DNA of 64,000 nucleotides from CTSoil-075 sp042610375 (GCF_042610375.1 NZ_JBGJZL010000002.1:62001-126000), one strand, 5' to 3'; positions 1 through 7,495 are shown, numbered from the stretch's first letter. Numbers and translations are program-made. The notes: generated from the sequence alone by a model not told the origin.

Positions 1-1
1 A

Positions 2-97
2 ACACAAATGGAAGTAGCCGATGAGATAGGGATATCTCAAGCACAAGTTTCACGTTTAGAAAAAGCAGCCCTTGGGCATATGCGTAAATATATATAG
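2..97 (+). CDS. sigG: RNA polymerase sporulation sigma factor SigG, 3' end only
   Basis: Only the last 31 codons are in the window. They encode a helix-turn-helix of sigma region 4.2 (MEVADEIGISQAQVSRLEK) and end in HMRKYI. This matches the C-terminus of the forespore sigma factor SigG much better than SigE or SigF as I remember them. SigG directs late forespore transcription. The gene is followed after 18 bases by spoIIR, so the two may be co-transcribed. The 5' part lies outside the window, so identity rests on this short tail and on the neighbours. Confidence 0.85.
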   Translation, partial: TQMEVADEIGISQAQVSRLEKAALGHMRKYI

Positions 98-115
98 ATT
101 AGGTGGGGGAAGTAT

Positions 116-721
116 ATGGGGAGAAGTTTAAGACAGGAATGTGCTTTATTAAGTATGGTAGTATGTATTATAATAGGTTGGTTTTTATTGATTTATCACA
201 GCAATGAAAATTTACCTGTATCATCTGAAAAGGGAGAGTTGATTCGGTTACATGTATTAGCCAACAGCGATAGTCCAGCAGATCAACAGCTAAAATTAAA
301 AGTGCGTGATGCAGTAATTGCTTATTTAGCGCCTTATTTAGAGCATATTACTAAGAAAAGTGCGGCTGAGCAGATTGTTCTAGACCATCGGAAGGATCTT
401 ATTGAGGTTGCCACACAAGTTGTTACTATGAATGGAGCAAATTATCCAATAGAGTTGCAATTTGGAGTATACGATTTTCCAATAAAATCATATGGAAATT
501 TGGTATTACCAGCTGGTAAATATGAAGCGGTACGTGTACTCATAGGAAATGGTGAAGGCAAGAATTGGTGGTGTGTATTGTTTCCGCCTCTATGTTTTAT
601 TGACATTACAAATGCAACGGCTATGCCAGCTAAGAATTTAACGGATCACATAGAAAATCAAGAAGTAAAAATTGAATTTAAATCTAAAATTGCTGAATTA
701 TGGAGGGAAAATCAAGACTAA
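116..721 (+). CDS. spoIIR: Stage II sporulation protein R
   Basis: SpoIIR is the forespore-made signal that triggers SpoIIGA to process pro-SigE in the mother cell. The 201-residue protein has an N-terminal hydrophobic segment (about residues 11-27) serving as signal or anchor. The family signatures follow: IRLHVLANSDSPADQ with LKLKVRDAV (about 43-67) and NWWCVLFPPLCF (about 150-161). The start ATG sits behind AGGTGGGGGA with good spacing. It lies directly after sigG and just upstream of a broken ylmC start, so the original order was probably sigG-spoIIR-ylmC as in related spore formers. Confidence 0.95.
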   Translation: MGRSLRQECALLSMVVCIIIGWFLLIYHSNENLPVSSEKGELIRLHVLANSDSPADQQLKLKVRDAVIAYLAPYLEHITKKSAAEQIVLDHRKDLIEVATQVVTMNGANYPIELQFGVYDFPIKSYGNLVLPAGKYEAVRVLIGNGEGKNWWCVLFPPLCFIDITNATAMPAKNLTDHIENQEVKIEFKSKIAELWRENQD

Positions 722-799
722 AAAAGATTGGATGGTACATTTAATTCATACTTTCATATACTATATAGAACAAGCAGAGTTGTTAGGAGGTAAGAATGA

Positions 800-838
800 A
801 TGTTAAAAACGTCAGATCTTAAGATGTCGGATGTATAA
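800..838 (+). pseudogene. ylmC: Severed 5' end of ylmC/ymxH
   Basis: A perfect AGGAGG (785-790) and an ATG at 800 start a frame reading MLKTSDLKMSDV before a TAA at 836. The first eight residues are what a YlmC/YmxH protein normally starts with. The homology stops at the 12-base repeat TCAGATCTTAAG (812-823). Joined at the same repeat to the frame at 11494, it would read MLKTSDLKLKEVINVIDGKR, a normal family N-terminus. I infer this is the left half of a gene split by an integrated element. A 12-residue peptide could still be translated here. Confidence 0.75.
812..823 (+). repeat. Putative left attachment core (attL)
   Basis: The 12 bases TCAGATCTTAAG occur here within the severed ylmC start and again at 11494-11505 in the same orientation. 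Bases before (AACG) and after (ATGT) differ from those around the right copy (TGTA and CTTA), so the identity is exactly 12 bases. This is what is expected of a recombination core between a chromosomal and an element site. The true crossover of a serine recombinase would be a dinucleotide within it. Confidence 0.65.
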
Positions 839-860
839 ATGGTAACGGATTGCAAAAATA

Positions 861-2333
861 TTACCTGGTAAAACAAAATTCAAAGTTTTCATTTAAGCGA
901 ACTGCATGAATTTTATAGGGTAATTTAATCAATACATCTCGTTTTTCCTCAAAAGTCTTGGCATCAAGAATAGCAGCTGGCGATATCGCCAGCTGTTTTA
1001 ATTTTTCTTGGGCCACATTCAGATCTGATAAAGTGGATAAGGTAGCTACTAATTCTTTGTTGACACTCTGCAGTTCTTTTTCTGCTGTTTCACCATCGAT
1101 TATGCTTTCACGATACCAACGAGTAATATCTGCTTGCTTTTTCTTTAATTCTAAGTGGAGTTTAGTTAATCGCTCAATCTCTTTTGAATAGTCAGGTCGA
1201 TTTTTTATACGTAGGTAAGTGTCTAAATATTTGGTGCCACTAGCTATCTCAACGAGGATTTTCCATAGTGCATCTTCTAAGTCGATAGCAGGTATTCTCC
1301 GACAGTCACAACGAGTACCACTAATAGCATAAGAGTTTGATTCTTTTGATATACATGAATAGTAATAGTAGATCTTATCAATGCCATTCTTACGCTTGCT
1401 ATAACGTGCGTAAGCGATCATAGAACGACCACATAGGGTGCAATATAGGATGCCTCTTAAAAGATAGTCACGCTTCGTATTACGCTTTGCTAGCTTCTTA
1501 TTTAATTTCATTTGTTCCTGAGCTGCTTCCCACATTTGGCGAGTGACGATTGCTGGTATTTCGATAGGTATCCATAATTCCTGAGGATTATTTTTGATTT
1601 CACGAGTATTCTGGCTTATCTTGCGACTAGATTGGGTAAAGAGAGTATGCTGACCATAGTACATTTTTTTTGTGAGTATACGTGACACTGTACAAATAGA
1701 GAGGGGACGGTTATTAATGCCCATAATTCCGAGACGTACTAACTCCAGAGCAATGACCCTAGATCCATGGCCATGGTTGATGCATAAATCATAAATCAAC
1801 CGAATTGTTTCAGCTTCTTTTTCATTGACTTGGTACATGCTATTTTCTGCATCCCAGTCGTAACCGAATGGACGGGCATTGAGTACAATTTTACCTTTGG
1901 TAGCTTTGGCTCTGCGGCCACGAGACGTGCGTTCACGTATTTTTGCTTTTTCGTAGGCTGATACAGCACCTTTCATACTGAAAAATAAACGACCTTCAGG
2001 TGAACAATCATAGTCACCAGTTACAAACGTAATTTTTGCACCAGCTTTTTCTATTTCATCTGCAATGATCAGCTGATTCGTAAGATTACGACTTAAACGA
2101 TCGGGATCATAGATTGCAACTGTTTTTATCATGTCGTTCTGTAAATCATTACGCAACATTTCGAGTCCTGGACGTTCTAAGAATTCGCCACTGTAACCGT
2201 CATCAATATATTCTTTACTAGTTGTATGACCAAGTGATAATAAATGATTGCGGCAAGCATGTATTTGATCGTCTAATGAATAACCTTTACGGACTTGCTC
2301 ATCTGTGCTTACGCGGACGTAAATAGCATTCAT
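861..2333 (-). CDS. Large serine recombinase (resolvase/invertase family)
   Basis: This 490-residue protein has the three-part layout of large serine recombinases. The N-terminal resolvase domain carries YVRVSTDEQ with nucleophile Ser9 and the arginines of DPDRLSRN (79 and 82). A Recombinase domain follows (about 155-270), then a zinc ribbon with CTLC near residue 300 and CDC further on, and a coiled-coil tail (about 375-445). Such enzymes integrate and excise prophages, ICEs and the skin element. The start ATG has GGAGGA upstream. Its stop is 38 bases from the left attachment core, so it is the probable integrase/excisionase of the surrounding element. The sequence looks intact. Confidence 0.93.
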   Translation of the reverse strand: MNAIYVRVSTDEQVRKGYSLDDQIHACRNHLLSLGHTTSKEYIDDGYSGEFLERPGLEMLRNDLQNDMIKTVAIYDPDRLSRNLTNQLIIADEIEKAGAKITFVTGDYDCSPEGRLFFSMKGAVSAYEKAKIRERTSRGRRAKATKGKIVLNARPFGYDWDAENSMYQVNEKEAETIRLIYDLCINHGHGSRVIALELVRLGIMGINNRPLSICTVSRILTKKMYYGQHTLFTQSSRKISQNTREIKNNPQELWIPIEIPAIVTRQMWEAAQEQMKLNKKLAKRNTKRDYLLRGILYCTLCGRSMIAYARYSKRKNGIDKIYYYYSCISKESNSYAISGTRCDCRRIPAIDLEDALWKILVEIASGTKYLDTYLRIKNRPDYSKEIERLTKLHLELKKKQADITRWYRESIIDGETAEKELQSVNKELVATLSTLSDLNVAQEKLKQLAISPAAILDAKTFEEKRDVLIKLPYKIHAVRLNENFEFCFTR

Positions 2334-2365
2334 AAATTTATCCTCCGTCTTTTATAAATAGATAA

Positions 2366-2399
2366 AATAAAAAGCTGATTGCTTAATACAACCAGCTTA
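2366..2399 (-). terminator. Rho-independent terminator upstream of the recombinase
   Basis: Read on the minus strand, AAGCTGGTTG pairs with CAATCAGCTT (one mismatch) and is followed by TTTTTATTTT. It would stop transcripts coming from the small minus-strand genes at 2.6-3.2 kb before the recombinase gene, giving the recombinase separate expression. Confidence 0.6.
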
Positions 2400-2620
2400 G
2401 GTATAACTTTTTCTGGGAGAGCTGCTAATCGCTCCAAAACTGAATATAAGAAATGAGCATTATGAGCTTTGAAAGGAAAAATTAAAGTAAACGAGACTTA
2501 CTTACCTTTCGTATTTGAGTAAGCATTCTATTGATGTAGGGATGTTTATTTATATGCCCATTCTATCGATTTTACTACTGATTATAGGCAAAATTTTCAG
2601 ATATTCTGTCTTATATCATT

Positions 2621-2878
2621 TTAAATATCAATATCAATATAAGATTCCTGATAAGTTTCTATCTTAGAGATCAGATTATTCCATTCGTCACCATTCAAAA
2701 ATACCTGTCCATCCTTTAATGCATAAACTGATATTCTAGCTGTAATGCCTTGTCCCAAGCTAACCGCTGATAAAATACCATCAGCAATCAGCATTGACAC
2801 ACCTTTAGCAGCGGGAACAGGAGAGATTCGTTCAATAAAAAGTCGTCGGTTAACAGTCGCTTTCATTGTTGATACCAT
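2621..2878 (-). CDS. Small hypothetical protein in the element
   Basis: This is an 85-residue protein of no family I recognise. It begins MVSTMKATVNRR, has a glycine/alanine-rich middle (VSMLIADGILSAVSLGQG), and a C-terminal stretch ISVYALKDGQVFLNGDEWNNL followed by an acidic tail ending DIDI. The start was chosen for AAGGTG a few bases upstream; a GTG one codon earlier is also possible. It lies in the minus-strand left arm of the element next to the recombinase gene. Small neighbours of this kind sometimes control recombination direction, but nothing in the sequence proves that here. Confidence 0.6.
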   Translation of the reverse strand: MVSTMKATVNRRLFIERISPVPAAKGVSMLIADGILSAVSLGQGITARISVYALKDGQVFLNGDEWNNLISKIETYQESYIDIDI

Positions 2879-3050
2879 CACCTTGCTTATATTTATTCGA
2901 CATAATGATTTTTAACTGCTATTCTCTTAACATATACGTAGCCGAGGTCATACAATCTATAAGATAACGTTTTTTTACATAAAACTCACACGCATCACTT
3001 TGTTTTGAGGATATAATTATCATATTCAATGACATGTTTAGTCATTAAAT

Positions 3051-3245
3051 TTAGATCTTTTTATTTTCATCATAGACTACAGATTCATATAATGTTGCAA
3101 TATCTTCAGGAGAACCTAAATCGCATACTGGTACTTTGGGGATGATCTTTCCTTGTATTACATTAGTAAGAGCTTCTTTGGCATCATCTAATTGCGTTTC
3201 AGTTAACTCATCGATGAGTTTGTATAATTCGTTTTTTATAGTCAT
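3051..3245 (-). CDS. Small acidic hypothetical protein
   Basis: This 64-residue acidic protein starts MTIKNELYKLIDELTETQL behind a good AGGAG. The N-terminal half is predicted helical and recalls the helix of small antitoxin-like families such as DUF2281, but the similarity is only in pattern. The C-terminal half is DLGSPEDIATLYESVVYDENKKI. No toxin gene is adjacent. It is the third minus-strand gene of the element's left arm. Function unknown; antitoxin or recombination directionality factor are guesses. Confidence 0.55.
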   Translation of the reverse strand: MTIKNELYKLIDELTETQLDDAKEALTNVIQGKIIPKVPVCDLGSPEDIATLYESVVYDENKKI

Positions 3246-3555
3246 ATATACTCCTATTTGCCAATTAACGGCCTTAATTTTGATGGTCTACAAACCCTAT
3301 AGGATTAGCTAAATAATTTCAGAAATGATAATCATTAGAATGATAAGTTATCTAGTATATTAGTTTAGATATTTAGATCAGAAAATCCTTCTAATTTATT
3401 TAAATTTCGTCAAAAAATTCCATAAGTTTGTCAAAAAAATTTAATTGGTAAAATGGCAGGGATTCTATTTTATATAGTAAATATATTAGAAAGATGTAAT
3501 TAGACTAGCTATCATTATATTTCATGTACGTGAAATGAAGATTGGAGAGATAAAT
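3246..3555. other. Intergenic stretch between divergent genes
   Basis: This AT-rich divergent region lies between the small minus-strand gene ending the left arm and the plus-strand GNAT gene. Promoters for both directions should lie here, but I see only weak candidates (for example TTGTCA at 3428-3433 with TAAAAT at 3449-3454, spacing only 15). There is no additional reading frame with a convincing ribosome site. Confidence 0.4.
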
Positions 3556-3978
3556 ATGTGTTATCGAATTCAAGAAAATATTGATAATATTGATTGGCAA
3601 GAGGTTTGTAAGGTGCTACGGGAGGCGGGGTTGACAACACATTCTACGGAATTAACAAGAAAAGCCTTTAAAAATAGTTACCGCGTAGTGTTTGTATTTG
3701 ATAATGAATTACTAATTGGGGTAGGGCGTGCCATTTCCGATGGCGCATACCAGGCGGCAATTTACGATATTGCTGTCCTACCTTCGTATCAAGGGAAAAA
3801 AATTGGTAAACTGATTGTCGATGAAATTCACAAAGGTTTGCAAGAAATTAACATAATCTTATATGCAAGCCTAGGAAAAGAAGCCTTTTATAATAAGATT
3901 GGGTATAATAAAATGCTTACAGGAATGGCAAAGTTTAAAAATCAAAACATAATGCGTGAAAAAGGTTTTATTGATTGA
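3556..3978 (+). CDS. GNAT family N-acetyltransferase
   Basis: This is a 140-residue single-domain GNAT enzyme. Family features are the strand-turn GVGRAISDGAYQAAIYDIAV and the acetyl-CoA pyrophosphate loop in LPSYQGKKIGKLIVDEI (the Q-x-x-G-K-I-G pattern), followed by a C-terminal YNKIGYNKM motif. The substrate cannot be told. The start at 3556 is preferred over 3535 because GGAGAG precedes it at proper distance. It is followed after 14 bases by a GyrI-like gene, probably in one transcript ending at the hairpin near 4.6 kb. Confidence 0.88.
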   Translation: MCYRIQENIDNIDWQEVCKVLREAGLTTHSTELTRKAFKNSYRVVFVFDNELLIGVGRAISDGAYQAAIYDIAVLPSYQGKKIGKLIVDEIHKGLQEINIILYASLGKEAFYNKIGYNKMLTGMAKFKNQNIMREKGFID

Positions 3979-3992
3979 AGGGGGATAAGGGC

Positions 3993-4481
3993 ATGGATTA
4001 TAGAATCGTTCAAAGAGAAGCATTTAAGGTCATAGGCAAGGTCTTTAAAGTATCAACAAAGGAGGGAGAGGAATTAAGAAAAATTCCTGAAATTTGGTGT
4101 GAATGTAATTCCGATGGAACTTGTATGGATATTTGTTCAATCGATAGCAGACAAAATATGCTAGGTATATGTATGGACTTTGAACATGATAAAGAACAAT
4201 TTTCTTACATGGTTGCAATAGAAAATGTAAAAGATATAACGGATACTGATTTTACAGTTAGAGAAATTCCTGTTGCTACTTGGGCTGTATTTCCATCGGT
4301 AGGGGCCATGCCACAGTCGATACAAAAGGTCTGGGCAAGAATCTTCCAGGAATGGTTGCCAACAGCAGACTTCAAGCACGCTGATGCACCTGAGCTTGAA
4401 GTGTATTTTCCAGGAGATCCATCAGCAGAGGATTATAAATGCGAAGTATGGATACCAATAATAAAAATAATAAAAAATTAA
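3993..4481 (+). CDS. GyrI-like / AraC effector-binding domain protein
   Basis: This 162-residue protein starts MDYRIVQREAFKVIGK and contains the conserved VREIPVATWAVFPSVGAMP strand and a C-terminal LEVYFPGD with CEVWIPI. Together they mark a GyrI-like (SOUL/effector-binding) domain. Stand-alone members bind small hydrophobic molecules or, in E. coli SbmC, protect gyrase. No DNA-binding helix-turn-helix is fused, so it is not a full AraC or MerR regulator. The ATG at 3993 with AGGGGGAT upstream was chosen over a TTG at 3975. It is co-directional with the GNAT gene. Confidence 0.85.
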   Translation: MDYRIVQREAFKVIGKVFKVSTKEGEELRKIPEIWCECNSDGTCMDICSIDSRQNMLGICMDFEHDKEQFSYMVAIENVKDITDTDFTVREIPVATWAVFPSVGAMPQSIQKVWARIFQEWLPTADFKHADAPELEVYFPGDPSAEDYKCEVWIPIIKIIKN

Positions 4482-4586
4482 TTAATTTTTTAATGTATGC
4501 TCGTATACTCAATTGAGTATGTTTCCTACTTCCGGCAGCAAGTATATTCTTAAATGAAACTAATATTCAATAAAATGCTACAAAAT

Positions 4587-4634
4587 AATCACAGCACTTT
4601 CATTTTATGATGAAATGATGCTGTGATTTTTATT
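4587..4634 (+). terminator. Rho-independent terminator
   Basis: AATCACAGCA pairs with TGCTGTGATT, with an inner TTTCAT/ATGAAA stem, and is followed by TTTTTATTTT. It ends the GNAT/GyrI-like transcript about 105 bases after the stop codon. Confidence 0.8.
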
Positions 4635-4739
4635 TTCTTTACTCCAAATAGTTCTATTTTTTAAAAGCAGTTTTAATACTGCTAAGTATTGTGATAATGG
4701 ACAAAAGGTATTGCATATTTTATAGGGGAGGTGGTGTAA

Positions 4740-5012
4740 ATGGCACAGGAGAGGAAAAAGATTAAAGGTGTGTGTACTGGTTTGGTTGTTAGGAATGACG
4801 GAGAAAGTATATGCGGTGGCGTTTATTCGGCACTTATGAGAGGGGAATGTAGAATGATTCCTCTTGATGCGCGTAGCGAGGTACCAGAAGTATTGGCATT
4901 TGCAAATGATCTTGCAAATACTTTTATTGAGGTCGATAGGCAGTGGCAAAAGAAAGCTCAGATGGATAGTGTGATCAGTAAAGAAGGCGTTGTTGGATAC
5001 TTTCAGCTGTAG
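4740..5012 (+). CDS. Small hypothetical protein
   Basis: This is a 90-residue protein with a strong ribosome site GGGAGGTGG before ATG 4740. It contains IKGVCTGLVVRNDGESICGGVYSALMRGECRMIPLD and then a helical region (EVLAFANDLANTFIEVDRQWQKK). Three cysteines are present but not in a metal-binding pattern. No family is recognised. It stands alone between a terminator and another small gene, on the plus strand inside the element. Confidence 0.6.
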   Translation: MAQERKKIKGVCTGLVVRNDGESICGGVYSALMRGECRMIPLDARSEVPEVLAFANDLANTFIEVDRQWQKKAQMDSVISKEGVVGYFQL

Positions 5013-5109
5013 AAATGATGGACATGCGATGATTTCTCAACAAAGAGAGTTTATTTTTATTGACTAATCTATTTATCTGCTACATATATTATCTGCGAGG
5101 TGATACATT

Positions 5110-5250
5110 ATGATTTGTTATATAAAAAAATTAGAAGATCATCATGGATATTGGGAAACTACTAGACTGATCGTATGTAGTAACGAAGAACCGGCTAATT
5201 TAGAAGATTATGAAGTCATTGAAGTAGAGAGTATCAGGGATTTAATATAA
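5110..5250 (+). CDS. Very small hypothetical protein (46 aa)
   Basis: ATG 5110 follows GAGGTG at ideal spacing and opens a 46-codon frame beginning MICYIKKLEDHHGYWETTRL and ending VESIRDLI. The acidic C-terminal half (EEPANLEDYEVIEVE) is compatible with a folded strand-helix mini-protein. It has no recognised family. It lies about 100 bases after the preceding small gene and may share its transcript. Confidence comes from the ribosome site and the clean frame. Confidence 0.5.
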   Translation: MICYIKKLEDHHGYWETTRLIVCSNEEPANLEDYEVIEVESIRDLI

Positions 5251-5444
5251 ATAGTTGGAGAGTGAAGTACTATTTTTTATTAATATCTGGTTCGTTTAAA
5301 AGAAAATTAGTTTAAGTGAGTAAAAAAGCGTAAATCAAAAGGGAAAATGACTTCAAGGATACAGTATTTTCTTCTTTTAATCATATTACTAACAGTAGGA
5401 AGGTGGTATAATTTAAGAAAGTTATTTATAAGGAAGTGGTTTAT

Positions 5445-5726
5445 ATGAGCATTAGAATTATTAATAGCATAGAAGTAACCGTCACAGGTACGATCAGTGA
5501 TGATGAGTTATCAGTCTATCTCACACAATTACAAGCTAAACAAAAACGTAAAATTATTAAGGCTGATATTTCTGTAGATAACGAGTACATAGATGTTAAC
5601 TATACCTTCGAGTATATGCCTTTTGAACGTATACGTCGTATTACAGGTTATTTGGTAGGCACTACAGAACGTTGGGGAGATGCAAAGCAAGCGGAATTGA
5701 GAGATCGGAAAACTCATACAAATTGA
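5445..5726 (+). CDS. Short NrdD-like protein with a glycyl-radical loop
   Basis: This 93-residue protein ends with RIRRITGYLVGTTERWGDAK followed by ELRDR. This closely copies the C-terminus of the full-length class III ribonucleotide reductase at 12103-14109, which has RRVRRITGYLSTVDRFNDAK and then ELEQR. In class III enzymes the glycine of this RRxxGYL loop carries the stable radical; here it is Gly68. The first 60 residues are unrelated to NrdD, and the zinc-binding cysteines before the loop are missing. Start 5445 has AAGGAAGTGG upstream. It may act as a replaceable radical domain, as YfiD does for pyruvate formate-lyase, or bind NrdD or NrdG; this is inference. Confidence 0.75.
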   Translation: MSIRIINSIEVTVTGTISDDELSVYLTQLQAKQKRKIIKADISVDNEYIDVNYTFEYMPFERIRRITGYLVGTTERWGDAKQAELRDRKTHTN

Positions 5727-5731
5727 TACTT

Positions 5732-5773
5732 TAAATACTATAATGATATTTGTAAATATCATTATAGTATTTT
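5732..5773 (+). terminator. Terminator after the mini NrdD-like gene
   Basis: AAATACTATAATGATATTT pairs almost perfectly with AAATATCATTATAGTATTT across a short loop, starting five bases after the stop codon. The right arm runs into TTTT. The long AT-rich stem could work on either strand. Confidence 0.8.
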
Positions 5774-5865
5774 GGGGAACTTTATATTACTTGTAAAGTC
5801 GCAATCGGATTAGCAGTAATACGCAAAACTAGTATCTTCATATATTATCTATACTAAGAACCAAA

Positions 5866-5895
5866 AGAAGCTAGAATAAATCTAGTTTCTTTTTA
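5866..5895 (+). terminator. Second short terminator-like hairpin
   Basis: AGAAGCTAGA pairs with TCTAGTTTCT (one mismatch) and is followed by TTTTTATTTAT. It lies upstream of the amidase gene and would block read-through from the preceding genes. Confidence 0.55.
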
Positions 5896-5993
5896 TTTAT
5901 AAAAGGGGGGGCATACTCTACCGATAATTTTGCGCAAGATGCATAGTGATAGCCTCTTCCTGCATATATGTAGCGGTAAGAGGTGTATACGAT

Positions 5994-6716
5994 ATGAAAA
6001 TGCTCTACGTTGCTAAACGCCATTTTATCCTATTTTTATTACCTACTATGCTATTAATAAGCACACTATATGCACATGATGATATTGCTAGCAAATTGTC
6101 CGGAAAAATTATTGTCGTCGATGCCGGCCACGGTGGTATTGACCCCGGTGCCAATCGTCCAGGCGTTCTCGAAAAAGATATTAACTTAGCCATAGCATTA
6201 CAACTTAAAAATATTCTTAATGACTATGGTGCTAAAGTTGTGTTATCCCGTCAAGCGGATATTGAACTTAGTACCGAGTGCGACAACCAAAAAGTCAGAG
6301 GGCGCTATCGCCGTGATTTGACTGCTCGTGTAGAAATGGCCGAAGAATCAGATGCAGATTTATTTATTAGTATTCACGCCAACGCCGTTTCCAATACAAA
6401 GCGACAAGGCGCAGAGGTTTTTTATTATGATAAGTCAAAGAATGGTAAAGCATTATCAAATTCTATTCAAGCTGAGCTTGTTAAAGTGGCAAAAGCTACA
6501 CCGATACCAAATACTGCCGACTACTTCGTATTACGTCGTAATAAAATTCCTGCTGCACTCATCGAAGTTGGATATATCACTAATATGCAAGAACGCTCCT
6601 TATTACAATCACCAGAACACCAACGAAAACTGGCTGAAGCAATAGCAAAAGGTATTTATGAATATTATCATCAATCTATTTCATCACCTAACACCACAAC
6701 GAAAAATAACGGTTGA
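5994..6716 (+). CDS. cwlD: N-acetylmuramoyl-L-alanine amidase, CwlD-like
   Basis: This is a 240-residue Amidase_3 enzyme with an N-terminal signal segment (about 10-28). It has the zinc-site motifs VVDAGHGGIDPGA (first His), EKDINLAIAL (Glu), SIHANA (second His) and the catalytic Glu in AALIEVGYITN. Short secreted Amidase_3 proteins of this length in spore formers are typically CwlD, which acts with PdaA to make muramic-delta-lactam in spore cortex. The start at 5994 has AGAGGTG upstream; a GTG at 5946 gives a longer N-terminus without a better site. It lies inside the putative element, which is unusual for a spore gene. Confidence 0.82.
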   Translation: MKMLYVAKRHFILFLLPTMLLISTLYAHDDIASKLSGKIIVVDAGHGGIDPGANRPGVLEKDINLAIALQLKNILNDYGAKVVLSRQADIELSTECDNQKVRGRYRRDLTARVEMAEESDADLFISIHANAVSNTKRQGAEVFYYDKSKNGKALSNSIQAELVKVAKATPIPNTADYFVLRRNKIPAALIEVGYITNMQERSLLQSPEHQRKLAEAIAKGIYEYYHQSISSPNTTTKNNG

Positions 6717-6741
6717 TAAAGTTTTAAATAAGGAGCTCGCT

Positions 6742-6810
6742 ATGGGATTATCTAAAGGATTATTTGGTCTCTTTATTTTTACTCTAATGATTGCCAAGAA
6801 TTTCAAGTGA
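6742..6810 (+). CDS. 22-residue hydrophobic peptide
   Basis: ATG 6742 follows AAGGAGCTCG with good spacing and opens a 22-codon frame, MGLSKGLFGLFIFTLMIAKN then FK. The core is long enough for one membrane helix, with lysines at both ends. It lies 25 bases after the CwlD-like gene and before a terminator, so it is probably in the same transcript. No family is known to me; it may be a chance frame. Confidence 0.4.
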   Translation: MGLSKGLFGLFIFTLMIAKNFK

Positions 6811-6824
6811 TGTGTAAGTATGAG

Positions 6825-6858
6825 ATGAGCCCTTCCTTTTTAAGGTAGGGCTCATTTT
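6825..6858. terminator. Bidirectional terminator
   Basis: ATGAGCCCT pairs with AGGGCTCAT, with CCTT/AAGG inside, and the right arm is followed by TTTT. It separates the amidase transcript from the convergent gene ending at 6881. Confidence 0.75.
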
Positions 6859-6880
6859 ACACAAAACGTATGCCAAGGAC

Positions 6881-7495
6881 CTATGTCTCCCACCAAGATA
6901 CAGCACACATTATACTACTATCTCCACTGGTGTTATTTGTTATCAAAATAGTAAAACTATGACCAGGTGGAACAATAATGTCACCGTTCAAAGTATATGT
7001 TATTACTGGAATAGCCGCAACTTGAAGACTAGTTGATATAATTGTTCCGCTTGATATGGTAGTAGTAGTATTATTTAAATAATATACGTTACTTATACTA
7101 CCGCCCGAATGTGAGAAATTTCTGTTCGTTGGAGTTATTGATTTAGGATTAAGCCAAGCAGTACTCATTACTGCATCAGCGTATATATCTGCCTGTAGAT
7201 AGCCTGTATTCGAATTGGTTGTGTCATATCCGTAAAATTGATATAAATAAATACTTTTTCCTGAATTAGAAGGATTTACAATTCGGAAAGTAAAAAAATT
7301 ATTTTTAGTAAGAGTTTGAACAGTAGTAATGGATGCTGTATATAAATTTCCTAAAGTACATTGATAGCTTGCAGTTGATATAACGCTTGTGGCCGGGTTA
7401 ACGACTTTCGTATATATTGGCTCTGTTGCACTAGAAATAACTTTGTTATTCATGCGTAGTTTCTGAGGGGCTACCGAAATATTCTTTTTAGTCAT
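6881..7495 (-). CDS. Thr/Ser/Asn-rich hypothetical protein, probably beta-rich
   Basis: This 204-residue protein is rich in threonine, serine, asparagine and tyrosine, with no signal peptide and no membrane segment. Alternating hydrophobic and polar stretches (for example KNNFFTFRIVNPSNSGKSIY and PPGHSFTILITNNTSGD) suggest a beta-sandwich. It ends SWWET. Such composition is common in spore-surface and phage adhesion proteins, but no family was identified with certainty. GGAG eight bases before ATG 7495 makes this start more likely than the ATG at 7510. It has its own transcript, convergent with the amidase. Confidence 0.65.
   Translation of the reverse strand: MTKKNISVAPQKLRMNNKVISSATEPIYTKVVNPATSVISTASYQCTLGNLYTASITTVQTLTKNNFFTFRIVNPSNSGKSIYLYQFYGYDTTNSNTGYLQADIYADAVMSTAWLNPKSITPTNRNFSHSGGSISNVYYLNNTTTTISSGTIISTSLQVAAIPVITYTLNGDIIVPPGHSFTILITNNTSGDSSIMCAVSWWET

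Noticed and set aside
958..1191. Plus-strand open frame inside the recombinase gene
   Set aside because: Antisense shadow without ribosome site; the minus-strand recombinase is clearly the real gene.
3051..3245. A toxin-antitoxin pair with the 2621-2878 gene
   Set aside because: The two genes are about 170 bases apart and neither shows a recognised toxin fold; the antitoxin resemblance is only in helix pattern.
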